DNA of 37,790 nucleotides, taken from contig CAJOIN010000002.1 in the NCBI GenBank assembly GCA_905234515.1, positions 2,091 through 39,880 of the forward strand, read 5' to 3'. This stretch comes from an uncultured Selenomonas sp. (lineage in GTDB: Bacteria; Bacillota; Negativicutes; Selenomonadales; Selenomonadaceae). Below the pieces are notes generated by a model. The model was not told the DNA's origin, searched no databases, and was given only the letters and a program-made list of their open reading frames with translations. The translations under genes were made by a program, and so were the position numbers. This document shows positions 1 through 8,665 of this stretch, in pieces (the stretch's first letter is position 1; each line of letters starts with the position of its first letter).

Positions 1-452
1 GCCAGCACATCGGAAGGGTAGTGAACCCCCACATACAAGCGTGAAAAGGCCATGAGCAGGGCAAAGGAGAATACTGCATAGCGCACCTTGCCTGATAGAG
101 GGGACCACAGGATGATCCAGGCCACGGAAAAAGAAGAAACCGTGTGGACGGATGGGAAGGAGTAAGAAGTTGGAGGAGCTACCAGGGGAACAAGCTCTGG
201 GATTTCCAGAAAGGGACGGGGCCGCATGACCGTATATTTGAGGATCTCACCCAAACTGACACAGACAAGCAGGGAAAGCCCTGCTGCCAGCCCAAGCTTC
301 CTGGTTCTGGGATAGATGAGCAGCATCAGCAGGAATACCAGCCAGATGGCACCTTTATTGCCTAAAAGGGTAATGGAACAGAACAGGCTGGAAAGAAAGT
401 CGGAGCGCAGGTAATCCTGAATGAAAAGCAACAGCGTCTGGTCAAAGTTCAT
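1..452 (-). CDS. PAP2-family phosphatase, 3' end outside the window
   Basis: Reverse-strand translation contains ...VMRPRP...SYSFPSVHTVSS...LYVGVHYPSDVLA, the PAP2 motifs (KX6RP-like, PSGH-like, SRXXXXXHXXXD-like). ATG at 450-452 follows an AGGGAGGG RBS. Confidence 0.85.
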   Translation of the reverse strand, partial: MNFDQTLLLFIQDYLRSDFLSSLFCSITLLGNKGAIWLVFLLMLLIYPRTRKLGLAAGLSLLVCVSLGEILKYTVMRPRPFLEIPELVPLVAPPTSYSFPSVHTVSSFSVAWIILWSPLSGKVRYAVFSFALLMAFSRLYVGVHYPSDVL

Positions 453-716
453 AGAGCCCTCCCTGGAGTATGAATAATCAAGATATGCATCAAACTGCTT
501 TATCATAGCACCGCTATCGTTAATTTATCTGAAAAAGCATTCCAGAGAACAGGACAGATTGTTGGCAGGGCGTCAAGATTCCTTTGTGCATGGGGGCAGG
601 AACTATGAGCAGATAGCTTTGCTGACAGAGGCGGACGCAAGGCCAACAAGCCATCTTTCTTCCACCGTCTTCTCGGCAAGGAGGAGAAGGCCACGGAGGG
701 AGATACTTTCCGAAGC

Positions 717-1289
717 TTGCTTAATAAGGAAATTGCTGCCCAACGTTATGAAGGAATGACTTCGATAGAAAGACGAGAGGCAGAGGAAATCGACCAAAAG
801 GAAATATGGCTGAAGGACTTGCAGCGGGCAAAGGACTGCGAGGAGGACGGTGATGTAGAGGGCATGCTTGCCATTTGGAAACACATGGCCGCAGAGAAAT
901 GCGGCATGGCTATGATTAAACTGGGGATTTTCTACCGTGATAATGGGGATATCAAGGCGGCCAAGGAGTGGTTTCTCAATGCCACATTGGCGAATTTTGC
1001 CGATGACAGGAGCATGGGCTGGTACTTCCTGGGACTTCTCTACGCTAATGGCCCGGAGACAGACGGTGAAATGGCGTTACGTTATTTTGAAAAAGCTGCA
1101 GCTCAAGGTGCAGCCGAGGCATGGGCTGAATTGGGGCACTGCTATATGAATGGCATTGGTAGTGAGAAGGATTTGGACAAGGCTGCTGAGTGCTTTGAAA
1201 GAGGTGCTGATGCAGGAGATATGGCTTTCAATGTCTTTCTTGTTTGGAAGGGGATGGAAGACCTTCCCGATGTTGCTGAAAAAAACTAG
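717..1289 (+). CDS. Sel1-like/TPR repeat protein; true 5' end uncertain
   Basis: Repeats such as ALRYFEKAAAQGAAEAWAELGHCYMNGIGSEKDLDKAAECFERGADAGD. The listed start is TTG; protein-like sequence continues upstream in the same frame. Confidence 0.75.
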   Translation: MLNKEIAAQRYEGMTSIERREAEEIDQKEIWLKDLQRAKDCEEDGDVEGMLAIWKHMAAEKCGMAMIKLGIFYRDNGDIKAAKEWFLNATLANFADDRSMGWYFLGLLYANGPETDGEMALRYFEKAAAQGAAEAWAELGHCYMNGIGSEKDLDKAAECFERGADAGDMAFNVFLVWKGMEDLPDVAEKN

Positions 1290-1348
1290 AATCTTAATTG
1301 GCAGGTTTGAATGCAGCCTTAGGCTGGCCGCAGAGGGGGCAGACGTAC

Positions 1349-1807
1349 TTATTTTTGCTGCAGATTATCCGCCATACGCATCATGAAGGACATAAGCTGC
1401 TCCCGCTCTTCCGTGCTGAAGCCCCGCAGGGCCTGCTGCCTGTGCTCTGTGACAGGGCGGGAGAGTTTTTTCACGGCGGTTTCCCCTTTGGCTGTGAGCC
1501 GTATGGCGTTGCCCCGCTCCCTGCCTGACTCCCGGCAGATGATGCCCTTCTTTTCCAGGCGGGTGAGGGTGCGGGAGATGGCGGCGGGCTCCACCCCCAG
1601 GCGCTGGATGAGCTCTCCCTGCATGATGCCGGGAAGGCGGGCTGTGAGGTTCAGCACCATCCATTCAGAGCTGTGGATGTCCTCCTGGCTCACTGCCCCG
1701 TTCAGGGTGCGGGAGAAGGCCCGGGCCGTGCGGAAGAACTGGCGGATAAGTCCGTCATCGTAGTCATCTTGAAGGAGTTTCGTATCAGGCATCTTCTGCC
1801 TCCGCAA
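1349..1807 (-). CDS. MarR-family transcriptional regulator
   Basis: Winged-helix MarR pattern: GELIQRLGVEPAAISRTLTRLEKKGIICRESGRERGNAIRLTAKGE. Confidence 0.9.
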   Translation of the reverse strand: MRRQKMPDTKLLQDDYDDGLIRQFFRTARAFSRTLNGAVSQEDIHSSEWMVLNLTARLPGIMQGELIQRLGVEPAAISRTLTRLEKKGIICRESGRERGNAIRLTAKGETAVKKLSRPVTEHRQQALRGFSTEEREQLMSFMMRMADNLQQK

Positions 1808-2990
1808 GTTCCGGCAATTCCTGTGATCCTTTGGCAGGCCGCAGATAGTACTGGGCTGCCGACAGCAGGAGGAACAGGGCCATGAGGCTGAAGATGGCGT
1901 AAAACATACCTGTAAAGCCCACCTGCCCGGCTACGGCTCCCAAAGCGATGAGGCCTGTGCTGGTGCCTATGTCCAGCATATTGTAGAAAGTGGCGCTGGC
2001 GGCGCTGTGGCGTGAGGAAGCTACGCTGTTCAGCATCCAGGTGAGGAGTGCCGGCAGGAGTGCCCCTGCCCCCAGGCCGTAAAACACGGAGGAGAGCAGG
2101 AGGCCTGCGAGGCTGCCGGAGTAAATCATCAGTGCAAGGGCCATGAGGTAGGAAACTGCCCCGGGCAGCACCACCGCAAAGGCGCCGTATTTATCCAGCA
2201 GCCGGCCACCGAAGGGACGGGAGATAAAGACGAAGATGGTGCCCACGATGAAGAACAGCCCGGCATTATCAATGCCTTTTTCCGCCGCCAGCATGGCAAT
2301 GTAAGTGTTGACGCTGCCATAGCCTGCGCCGAAGAGGATGGTCAAAAGAGAGGCACCGGCAGTGCCCTGCTCACAGAGGCGGTTCTTGATGGAGGAGCGG
2401 ATGGGGGAGGCGGCGTTGATGCCTGCAGGGGCCTTTTTCGTCCGGCAGAGCCAGGCCATGAGGATGGCAGCAGCGCTAAAAGACATGGAAGCAGCAAAGA
2501 GCAGAGCGGGGCTCTCCTCCAGCAGCCAAAGTCCCAGGGCAGGAGCCAGGGCCATGGCCACAGTGCTGCCCATGCCAAAGTAGCCGATGCCTTCCCCCCG
2601 GCGGGAGGCAGGTATCACATCAGCAGCCATGGCAGCGGCAAAGGTTGTGGAAAGGCCGAAGCCAAAGCCGTGGATGACCCGGGCCAGGATGATGGCATTG
2701 ATGCTGGTGAAGAAAAGGTACCCCAGCACTGCCAGTATGCAGAGGCCGAGGCCTGCATAAAGGCATTTTTTCTTGCCAAAGGTCCGCACTCCCGTATCAG
2801 TGAACAGGCGGATAAAGATGGCTGAGTAGCCGAAGATCCCCCCAATCAGCCCCAGCTGCAGGCCCGTAGCACCCAGGGAAGAGGCATAGATGGTGATGGT
2901 GGGCAGGAGAAAGTGGAACCCGGCAAAGAGAAAGCCATTGGCTCCAATCAGGGCGAGGAAATTCCTCGTCCAAAGTTTTTCCGTGGACAT
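1785..2990 (-). CDS. MFS transporter
   Basis: Twelve-TM-like MFS protein (MSTEKLWTRNFLALIGANGFLFAGFHFLLPTITIY...). Start trimmed to ATG at 2990, preceded by AAGGAAG RBS. Overlaps the marR ORF. Confidence 0.88.
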   Translation of the reverse strand: MSTEKLWTRNFLALIGANGFLFAGFHFLLPTITIYASSLGATGLQLGLIGGIFGYSAIFIRLFTDTGVRTFGKKKCLYAGLGLCILAVLGYLFFTSINAIILARVIHGFGFGLSTTFAAAMAADVIPASRRGEGIGYFGMGSTVAMALAPALGLWLLEESPALLFAASMSFSAAAILMAWLCRTKKAPAGINAASPIRSSIKNRLCEQGTAGASLLTILFGAGYGSVNTYIAMLAAEKGIDNAGLFFIVGTIFVFISRPFGGRLLDKYGAFAVVLPGAVSYLMALALMIYSGSLAGLLLSSVFYGLGAGALLPALLTWMLNSVASSRHSAASATFYNMLDIGTSTGLIALGAVAGQVGFTGMFYAIFSLMALFLLLSAAQYYLRPAKGSQELPELAEAEDA

Positions 2991-3015
2991 GAAGACGCTT
3001 CCTTTCATTTGGTAA

Positions 3016-3060
3016 ATTGACATGTCAATCAATATAGCAGATTTAGATTGACATGTCAAT
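3016..3060 (-). promoter_or_regulatory. Two perfect 14-bp palindromes (ATTGACATGTCAAT) over a consensus promoter for the MFS-marR operon
   Basis: ATTGACATGTCAAT at 3016-3029 and 3047-3060. Minus-strand -35 TTGACA (3054-3059), 17-bp spacer, -10 TATATT (3031-3036). Confidence 0.85.
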
Positions 3061-3236
3061 TTTCGACCGTTTTTATGCATGTATTGCTTTTGCGGGAGAG
3101 GCTGGCCATTGGGGAGGATATTCTGGGACTGCTCTTGCTGTGCATCGGCATCGGCTCCCTCCTCACCATGCCCATGTCCGGGGCGGCAGCAGTGCAGTTT
3201 GTCATTGCGTGGTATGTGTACAGGAAGGTGCTTTGA
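3048..3236 (+). pseudogene. MFS transporter remnant
   Basis: RERLAIGEDILGLLLLCIGIGSLLTMPMSG resembles the TM1-TM2 region of a YbjJ-like MFS protein, then runs directly into an unrelated short tail; only 62 aa. Confidence 0.5.
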
Positions 3237-3305
3237 AGGGAGGATTTTGCCCCTGCTGGGGCGAAGTAGGCAGACAGGTTGGAATGTGTATGGAGGAGAG
3301 GTCTT

Positions 3306-3704
3306 ATGGAAACGAGCAAGCGTGCAGAAGCAGGCGTGGAATTCAAGCGTAAGAACAACTGTGCCCAGGCGGTACTATTGGCTTTTCAGCCGGAAACAGG
3401 TATGGAAGAGGATATACTCAAGGCCATGGGCTCTGGTTTTGGTTCTGGCATGGGCGGCATGGAAGCTACCTGCGGAGCACTATGCGGTGCAGGCATGGCT
3501 GCAGGGCTTATCAACAAAAGCAATACGCCAACCAAGATGTTCTGCAAGGAAATGCTCCAGGATTTCAAGGCTGTTGCTGGTGTCACCATCTGTGGTGATC
3601 TGAAGGGCATAAAGACTGGGAAAATGCTCTTTAGCTGTGACGACTGTGTGAGACAGTCAGTACTCGGTTTGGAAAAACGCCTGGGGAAAATGGCTGAAAA
3701 CTAA
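3306..3704 (+). CDS. C_GCAxxG_C_C family (putative redox) protein
   Basis: NCAQAVLLAF...GSGFGSGMGGMEATCGALCGAGMAAGL...C...CDDCV pattern. ATG at 3306. Confidence 0.85.
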   Translation: METSKRAEAGVEFKRKNNCAQAVLLAFQPETGMEEDILKAMGSGFGSGMGGMEATCGALCGAGMAAGLINKSNTPTKMFCKEMLQDFKAVAGVTICGDLKGIKTGKMLFSCDDCVRQSVLGLEKRLGKMAEN

Positions 3705-3768
3705 ATGCACCAATTCCTTATAAGCCTTGTGGTTTCTAGAATACATATCAAGAAGGGATTACGGAAGT

Positions 3769-4278
3769 ATGAACCAAGATGAGGTAATACGGCTGCAAAG
3801 TATCGTCAAAAAGCTCCAATCTGAGGATGGATGCCCCTGGGACAGGGTACAGACCCACGAGAGTATAAAGGCTGGTTGCATTGAAGAAGCTTGTGAGGTT
3901 CTGGCAGGTATCAATATCCTGACAGAAACAGGCAAGGCTGATAACCTGAAGGAAGAACTGGGAGATTTGCTTCTGCAAGTCATCTTCCATGCCAATCTGG
4001 CAGAAAAAGAAGGGCTGTTCGATTTGCAGGATGTGGCCCGGGCTGCCGCTGATAAGATGGTGAGGCGTCACCCGCATGTATTCCATGACCCCATGCGGGG
4101 CAAAGACGGACAACCAGTTACGGACTGGGTAGAAATCAAGCAGCTGGAGAAAGAGGGGCGTGAATGGGAAGAGGAGTATCTGCCTGGGGCGTTGGAAGAA
4201 GGGCGGGAGCTCATTAACAAGGCTGCGAAACGCAAGGGCTTGTCAATGCCCTCTGAAGGAGGAGATAGATTAAGATGA
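3769..4278 (+). CDS. mazG: MazG-family nucleotide pyrophosphohydrolase
   Basis: LRSEDGCPWDRVQTHESIKAGCIEEACEV...EELGDLLLQVIFHANLAEKEG...KMVRRHPHVF. Confidence 0.92.
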   Translation: MNQDEVIRLQSIVKKLQSEDGCPWDRVQTHESIKAGCIEEACEVLAGINILTETGKADNLKEELGDLLLQVIFHANLAEKEGLFDLQDVARAAADKMVRRHPHVFHDPMRGKDGQPVTDWVEIKQLEKEGREWEEEYLPGALEEGRELINKAAKRKGLSMPSEGGDRLR

Positions 4279-4559
4279 AGACGTATCGCGTTTATCAGGT
4301 GGACTCCTTCACCAGGCAAAAGTTCTCCGGCAATCCGGCTGGGGTGGTGTCTAATGCCGATGGCTTGACCGAACAGCAGATGCAGCAGCTGGCCCGGGAG
4401 CTTAACAATTCTGAAACGGCCTTTATATTTGCGGGGCAGAAGCCAGACTATGATGTGGAGGTGCGGTATTTCACCCCTACTACGGAGGTGCCAATCTGCG
4501 GTCACGCCACCATTGCAGCACATTATGTAAGAGCGGTGGAAGGGAAACTGCCTGCGTAG
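4275..4559 (+). pseudogene. Truncated PhzF-family isomerase/epimerase
   Basis: MKTYRVYQVDSFTRQKFSGNPAGVVSNADGLTEQQMQQLARELNNSETAFIF...FTPTTEVPICGHATIAAHYVRA is a PhzF N-terminus. It stops at TAG (4557-4559); the frame continues as IEYSIGTVKILLDIF before a second stop. Confidence 0.75.
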
Positions 4560-4726
4560 ATTGAGTACAGCATCGGGACTGTCAAAATACTGCTGGATAT
4601 ATTTTAACCTAAACAGGAAAAGTCTATAAGTTTGCCGAAGAAAACAAAGAAGACTGGCAATTAACAGGCAGTATTAAAAGGAGAGACCAAAAGTATTGGC
4701 ATTGGCAAAGGTTGGCGGGGGATTAT

Positions 4727-5497
4727 ATGACGGAAGAGATGCTCAAGAATTTTTTGAGAAAATACAAGGAAGGCCAGATTCCTGATGAGGAGGCTGCTTC
4801 AGCCTTGGGAAAGCTTTTTGTGGAGGAAATGGGGTTTGCAGCGGTGGACCATATCCGGGAACTCAGGCAAGGGTTCCCGGAAGTGGTATACGCAGAGGGC
4901 AAGACCAAGGAGCAGGTAGCTGCTATCATGGAATCCCTTTATGAGCGGGGACAGGGCAATATCATGGCCACGCGGGCCAGCCGGGAAAAATATGATTACG
5001 TGCAGAAACTGCTGCCGGAGGCCCGGTATGATGAGACCGCCAGAATAATTTACATTGAACGCAAGGCTTTGCCTGCAGAAAAGGACGGACGCTATATACT
5101 CATTGTCACTGCAGGAACCAGCGACATTCCCGTGGCTGAAGAAGCCAGGCTTACCGCACGGTTGTGGGGGAATGAAGTGCATACCTGCTATGACTGCGGG
5201 GTGGCAGGCATCCACCGCCTGTTTGCCCATTTGGAAGAAATCAGGAAGGCCAATGTCCTTATTGTAATTGCTGGCATGGAAGGTGCCTTGGCCAGTGTGG
5301 TGGGCGGCCTTACGGACAAGCCTGTCATTGCTGTGCCCACCAGTGTGGGCTATGGAGCTTCCTTTCAGGGAATGGCAGCCTTGCTTTCCATGCTGAACAG
5401 CTGTGCCACAGGTGTATCAGTGGTGAATATCGACAACGGCTTTGGCGCGGCCGTCATGGCCAGTAAAATCAATCATTTGAGCAGAGGGGAAGAATGA
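4727..5497 (+). CDS. larB: Nickel-pincer cofactor biosynthesis protein LarB (AIR carboxylase-like)
   Basis: GFPEVVYAEGKTKEQ...MATRAS...VTAGTSDIPVAEEA...CGVAGIHRL...GMEGALASVVGGLTDKPVIAVPTSVGYGASFQGMAALLSMLNSCATGVSVVNIDNGFGAA. Confidence 0.92.
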   Translation: MTEEMLKNFLRKYKEGQIPDEEAASALGKLFVEEMGFAAVDHIRELRQGFPEVVYAEGKTKEQVAAIMESLYERGQGNIMATRASREKYDYVQKLLPEARYDETARIIYIERKALPAEKDGRYILIVTAGTSDIPVAEEARLTARLWGNEVHTCYDCGVAGIHRLFAHLEEIRKANVLIVIAGMEGALASVVGGLTDKPVIAVPTSVGYGASFQGMAALLSMLNSCATGVSVVNIDNGFGAAVMASKINHLSRGEE

Positions 5498-5498
5498 G

Positions 5499-6251
5499 AT
5501 GAAAGCAATATATCTGGATTGCTTTTCAGGTATCAGTGGTAATATGCTCCTGGGCGCGTTTCTGCATGCCGGGGTTCCTGCGGAGCACCTGAAGGCAGAA
5601 TTGCAAAAGATTCCTCTCCCTGATGTGTATGAGATTACCATAGATAAAGTGACCAAACAGGGCATTTCCGCCCTGTATGTGAATGTATCGCTTGCTCATC
5701 AGCATGAGGTCCATGAAGAAGGGCATAGCCACCATCATCGTACCTGGGCAGACATCCGCAAGTTTATTGATGATTCTGCCCTGTCTGCTGGCGTGAAAAA
5801 GCAAAGCAAGGCGATTTTTGAAAATCTGGCCATGGCAGAGGGAAAGATTCACAACAGGGCAAAGGATGAGGTGGCTTTCCATGAAGTTGGGGCAGTGGAT
5901 TCTATTGTGGATATAGTGGGAGCGGTCATCTGCCTGGAATACCTGGAAATCGAAAAGGTCATGGTTTCTGCTGTAAACACTGGCAGCGGCTTTGTGCACT
6001 GTGACCATGGCATACTGCCTGTGCCGGCACCGGCAACGGCAGAACTCTTGAAACGCTTTCCTGTATATCACCAAGGAGCGGAAAAGGAGCTCACCACCCC
6101 TACAGGTGCTGCGTTCCTGTACACCCTGGCCTCTTATGAAGAAAATATGCCCCAGAACTTCCAGGCAGAGAAAATAGCCTATGGGGCAGGTTATTGGGAT
6201 CTTGAGATTCCTAATGTGCTGCGGATGTACATTGGCGAAGTAAGCGCTTAG
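5499..6251 (+). CDS. larC1: LarC N-terminal domain (LarC1); no LarC2 region evident downstream
   Basis: MKAIYLDCFSGISGNMLLGAFLHAG...HHRTWADIRKFI...HEVGAVDSIVDIVGA...ELTTPTGAAFL...YGAGYWDLEIPNVLRMYIGE, ending in TAG at 250 aa. Confidence 0.88.
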   Translation: MKAIYLDCFSGISGNMLLGAFLHAGVPAEHLKAELQKIPLPDVYEITIDKVTKQGISALYVNVSLAHQHEVHEEGHSHHHRTWADIRKFIDDSALSAGVKKQSKAIFENLAMAEGKIHNRAKDEVAFHEVGAVDSIVDIVGAVICLEYLEIEKVMVSAVNTGSGFVHCDHGILPVPAPATAELLKRFPVYHQGAEKELTTPTGAAFLYTLASYEENMPQNFQAEKIAYGAGYWDLEIPNVLRMYIGEVSA

Positions 6252-6301
6252 GGGACCTTAAGGATAATACGGATAATATGGAGGCGTCAGGGTATATAAG
6301 C

Positions 6302-6330
6302 TTGACACAGTACAAAATTGATGGTAGGAT
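6302..6330 (+). promoter_or_regulatory. Candidate promoter for the MATE leader
   Basis: TTGACA (6302-6307), 17-nt spacer, TAGGAT. Confidence 0.55.
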
Positions 6331-6335
6331 ATCAG

Positions 6336-6475
6336 CCAGTATATTGGTCACCGGAGGACAGTGTGCCGTAGCACGGGGGATAGCAGGGAGATTTTCCTGC
6401 AGGCCGCCTGTCGGATAAGGTGTCGGGTGAGCCCGGATTCTGTATTTTTGCAGAGCCCGGGCTTTTTTGTATGCC
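6336..6475 (+). ncRNA. Candidate structured leader/riboswitch with intrinsic terminator upstream of the MATE gene
   Basis: Possible closing stem GGTCACC/GGTGAGCC, inner GACAG/CTGTC, hairpins GTGC-CGTA-GCAC and GCAGG-N8-CCTGC, followed by terminator AGCCCGGATTCTG...CAGAGCCCGGGCTTTTTT whose 5' arm overlaps the closing stem. Confidence 0.6.
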
Positions 6476-6496
6476 CGGGCGGTCAAAGGAGATTGC

Positions 6497-7705
6497 ATGC
6501 ATTCTGAAATCTTTTCCAAAATGCCGCCAACCAGGCTGTTTTTCCATTGTGCTCTGCCAGCCATGGCCACCTCGCTGGCAGGGGGCCTATATGCCATTGT
6601 GGATGGCATTTTTGTGGGACGATATCTGGGGGCCGAGGCCTTGGCGGCAGTGAATATCGTCATGCCGCTGATTATGATTATAGAGTCCCTGGCCAACATG
6701 GTGGCAGTGGGGACCTCCGTACACATTGCCACGTTGCTCGGAAAGGGGAAGCGTCAGGAGGCGTCCCGGGCATTTTCTTTCTCGGTGAAGTTTATCCTGC
6801 TCTTTTCTTCCCTGATGGCCCTTATGGGTTTCGTATCTGCTGAGGCAGTGGCCGCCTGGCTGGCTCCGGGAGCGAATGGGGAAACACTGCAACTGGTTGC
6901 CTCTTATTTGAGGATTTACGCCCTTTTCGGCCCGTTGATTCCCATTTACTTTGCCACGGACAATTACCTGCGGGATTGCGGGCGCCAGCAGCTGAGCATG
7001 GGCATCAACATTTTCACTCAGGTACTGAACATTACTTTGGACTTCCTGTTCATTGTTATGTTCGGCTGGGGGATTGAAGGGGCTGCCATGGCCAGCTGCA
7101 TATCTATTGCCCTCGGCTCAATCATTACTTTGGCACTTTTTAGCGGACGGCGGCTGGATGTCTATTACACCTGGGAAAATATTCCCTTGGCCCAATTCCT
7201 GCGCATCATGGCCAACGGCTCCAGTGAGTTTTTGACCAGTATTTCCTCTGCCATTATGGGGCTCATTCTGAATATCTTCCTGCTGAAATACGGAGGCACC
7301 TCTGCGGTAGCAGCCTTTGCCATAGTCATGTACGTGGACAGCATTATCGGCATGCTGAACTTTGGCCTTTGTGACTCCCTTCAGCACGCCCTTAGTTATT
7401 GCTATGGTGCAGGGAAGAAAGAACGTCTGCAGGCCATTTTCGCCTTTTCCTATCTGGCCGGGTGGATAGATTTGTGCTTTTCAGCCTACTTCACAGCACT
7501 TGATATGCCCGCCCGTTCACTGTTGGTGTCCTTCGTGGGAACGCTTGTACTGCCCATAGCACTGCTTGTCCTGCTCCCCCAGGCCTACGGCCTGTCAGGC
7601 ATCTGGCTGATGCCGCCCCTGGCCAGTGCCCTCAGCGGTGTCTTTACCCTGTGGCTATACAAGGGAAGCAAAATCGGAATTGACAACCATAGGCAACGGT
7701 TATAA
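6497..7705 (+). CDS. MATE-family efflux transporter
   Basis: ALPAMATSLAGGLYAIVDGIFVGRYLGAEALAAVNIVMPLIMIIESLANMVAVGTSVHIATLLGKG; ATG 6497 after AAAGGA. Confidence 0.9.
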   Translation: MHSEIFSKMPPTRLFFHCALPAMATSLAGGLYAIVDGIFVGRYLGAEALAAVNIVMPLIMIIESLANMVAVGTSVHIATLLGKGKRQEASRAFSFSVKFILLFSSLMALMGFVSAEAVAAWLAPGANGETLQLVASYLRIYALFGPLIPIYFATDNYLRDCGRQQLSMGINIFTQVLNITLDFLFIVMFGWGIEGAAMASCISIALGSIITLALFSGRRLDVYYTWENIPLAQFLRIMANGSSEFLTSISSAIMGLILNIFLLKYGGTSAVAAFAIVMYVDSIIGMLNFGLCDSLQHALSYCYGAGKKERLQAIFAFSYLAGWIDLCFSAYFTALDMPARSLLVSFVGTLVLPIALLVLLPQAYGLSGIWLMPPLASALSGVFTLWLYKGSKIGIDNHRQRL

Positions 7706-7878
7706 AATACGGGTGATGGATGATTTTGTCCAGATATATACTGTTTGTTATTATTTAAGGAGCTTGCTGTTTGAAGAACAACGCCTTGGAGATTGCAGGC
7801 TGACCGGGAGGTTGGCATAGCTGCAATTTCGCACCAACCTCCCTGTATTGTGGTCAACAATCATCAGGAGGTAAAACA

Positions 7879-8505
7879 ATGAGCAAAAATGACTATCTTA
7901 TCCGTTTGGAAAAAATCGAGGAACGCCATGAGGTTGAGAATCTGGTACGGGAGGCCTTTTGGAATGTCTACCGTCCCGGCTGTCTGGAGCACTATGTGCT
8001 GCACTGTCTGAGAAATGACCCTGCCTTTGTGCCGGAGCTGAATTTCGTCATGGAGAAGGAGGGCCTCTTGATAGGCCAGAATGTCTTTATGCGGGCCGTC
8101 ATCAAGGCCGATGACGGCAGGGAAATTCCCATCATGGCCATGGGACCTATCTGTATCTGCCCGGAGCTGAAGCGTCAGGGATATGGCAAGATTCTGCTTG
8201 ACTTCAGTCTGGAGAAAGCTGCTGAATTTGGCTGTGGAGCCCTGTGCTTTGAGGGAAACATCGACTTTTATGGCAAGAGCGGTTTTGACTATGCCAGTAA
8301 GTTTGGCATCCGCTACCATGGTCTGCCGGAGGGGGAGGATGCTTCCTTCTTCCTGTGCAGGGAACTGATACCTGGGTACCTTGATGGTATTACCGGCGAG
8401 TATGCCACCCCGGAAGGATATTTCGTGGATGAGGACGAGGCAGAGGCTTTTGACAAAGCTTTTCCCCATAAAGAAAAAATGGTGCTGCCGGGGCAAATTT
8501 TCTAA
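7879..8505 (+). CDS. GNAT-family N-acetyltransferase
   Basis: MAMGPICICPELKRQGYGKILLDFSLEKAAEFGCGALCFEGNIDFYGKSGF; RBS AGGAGG upstream. Confidence 0.85.
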   Translation: MSKNDYLIRLEKIEERHEVENLVREAFWNVYRPGCLEHYVLHCLRNDPAFVPELNFVMEKEGLLIGQNVFMRAVIKADDGREIPIMAMGPICICPELKRQGYGKILLDFSLEKAAEFGCGALCFEGNIDFYGKSGFDYASKFGIRYHGLPEGEDASFFLCRELIPGYLDGITGEYATPEGYFVDEDEAEAFDKAFPHKEKMVLPGQIF

Positions 8506-8537
8506 ACGAGATATCTTAAGCGTTAATATGGCATGAC

Positions 8538-8590
8538 TTGGACAGCCTCTATTGGGTGGTTAAAACCTCACTCAGTGGAGGCTGTTTGTT
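8538..8590 (+). terminator. Intrinsic terminator-like hairpin
   Basis: ACAGCCTC...GAGGCTGT stem followed by a short T-rich stretch. Confidence 0.55.
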
Positions 8591-8665
8591 ATCATTATGG
8601 GGAGCTTTGGCATGGGGAAGTGTTGAAGTTGAGTGGCTGGAGTTCAAAAAACAGGGGTGAGGGAA

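Noticed and set aside
7808-7845. GGGAGGTTGG...CCAACCTCCC hairpin before the GNAT gene as a regulatory RNA
   Set aside because: A single 10-bp stem without U tract or second structure; could be a weak terminator or chance, not enough to call.
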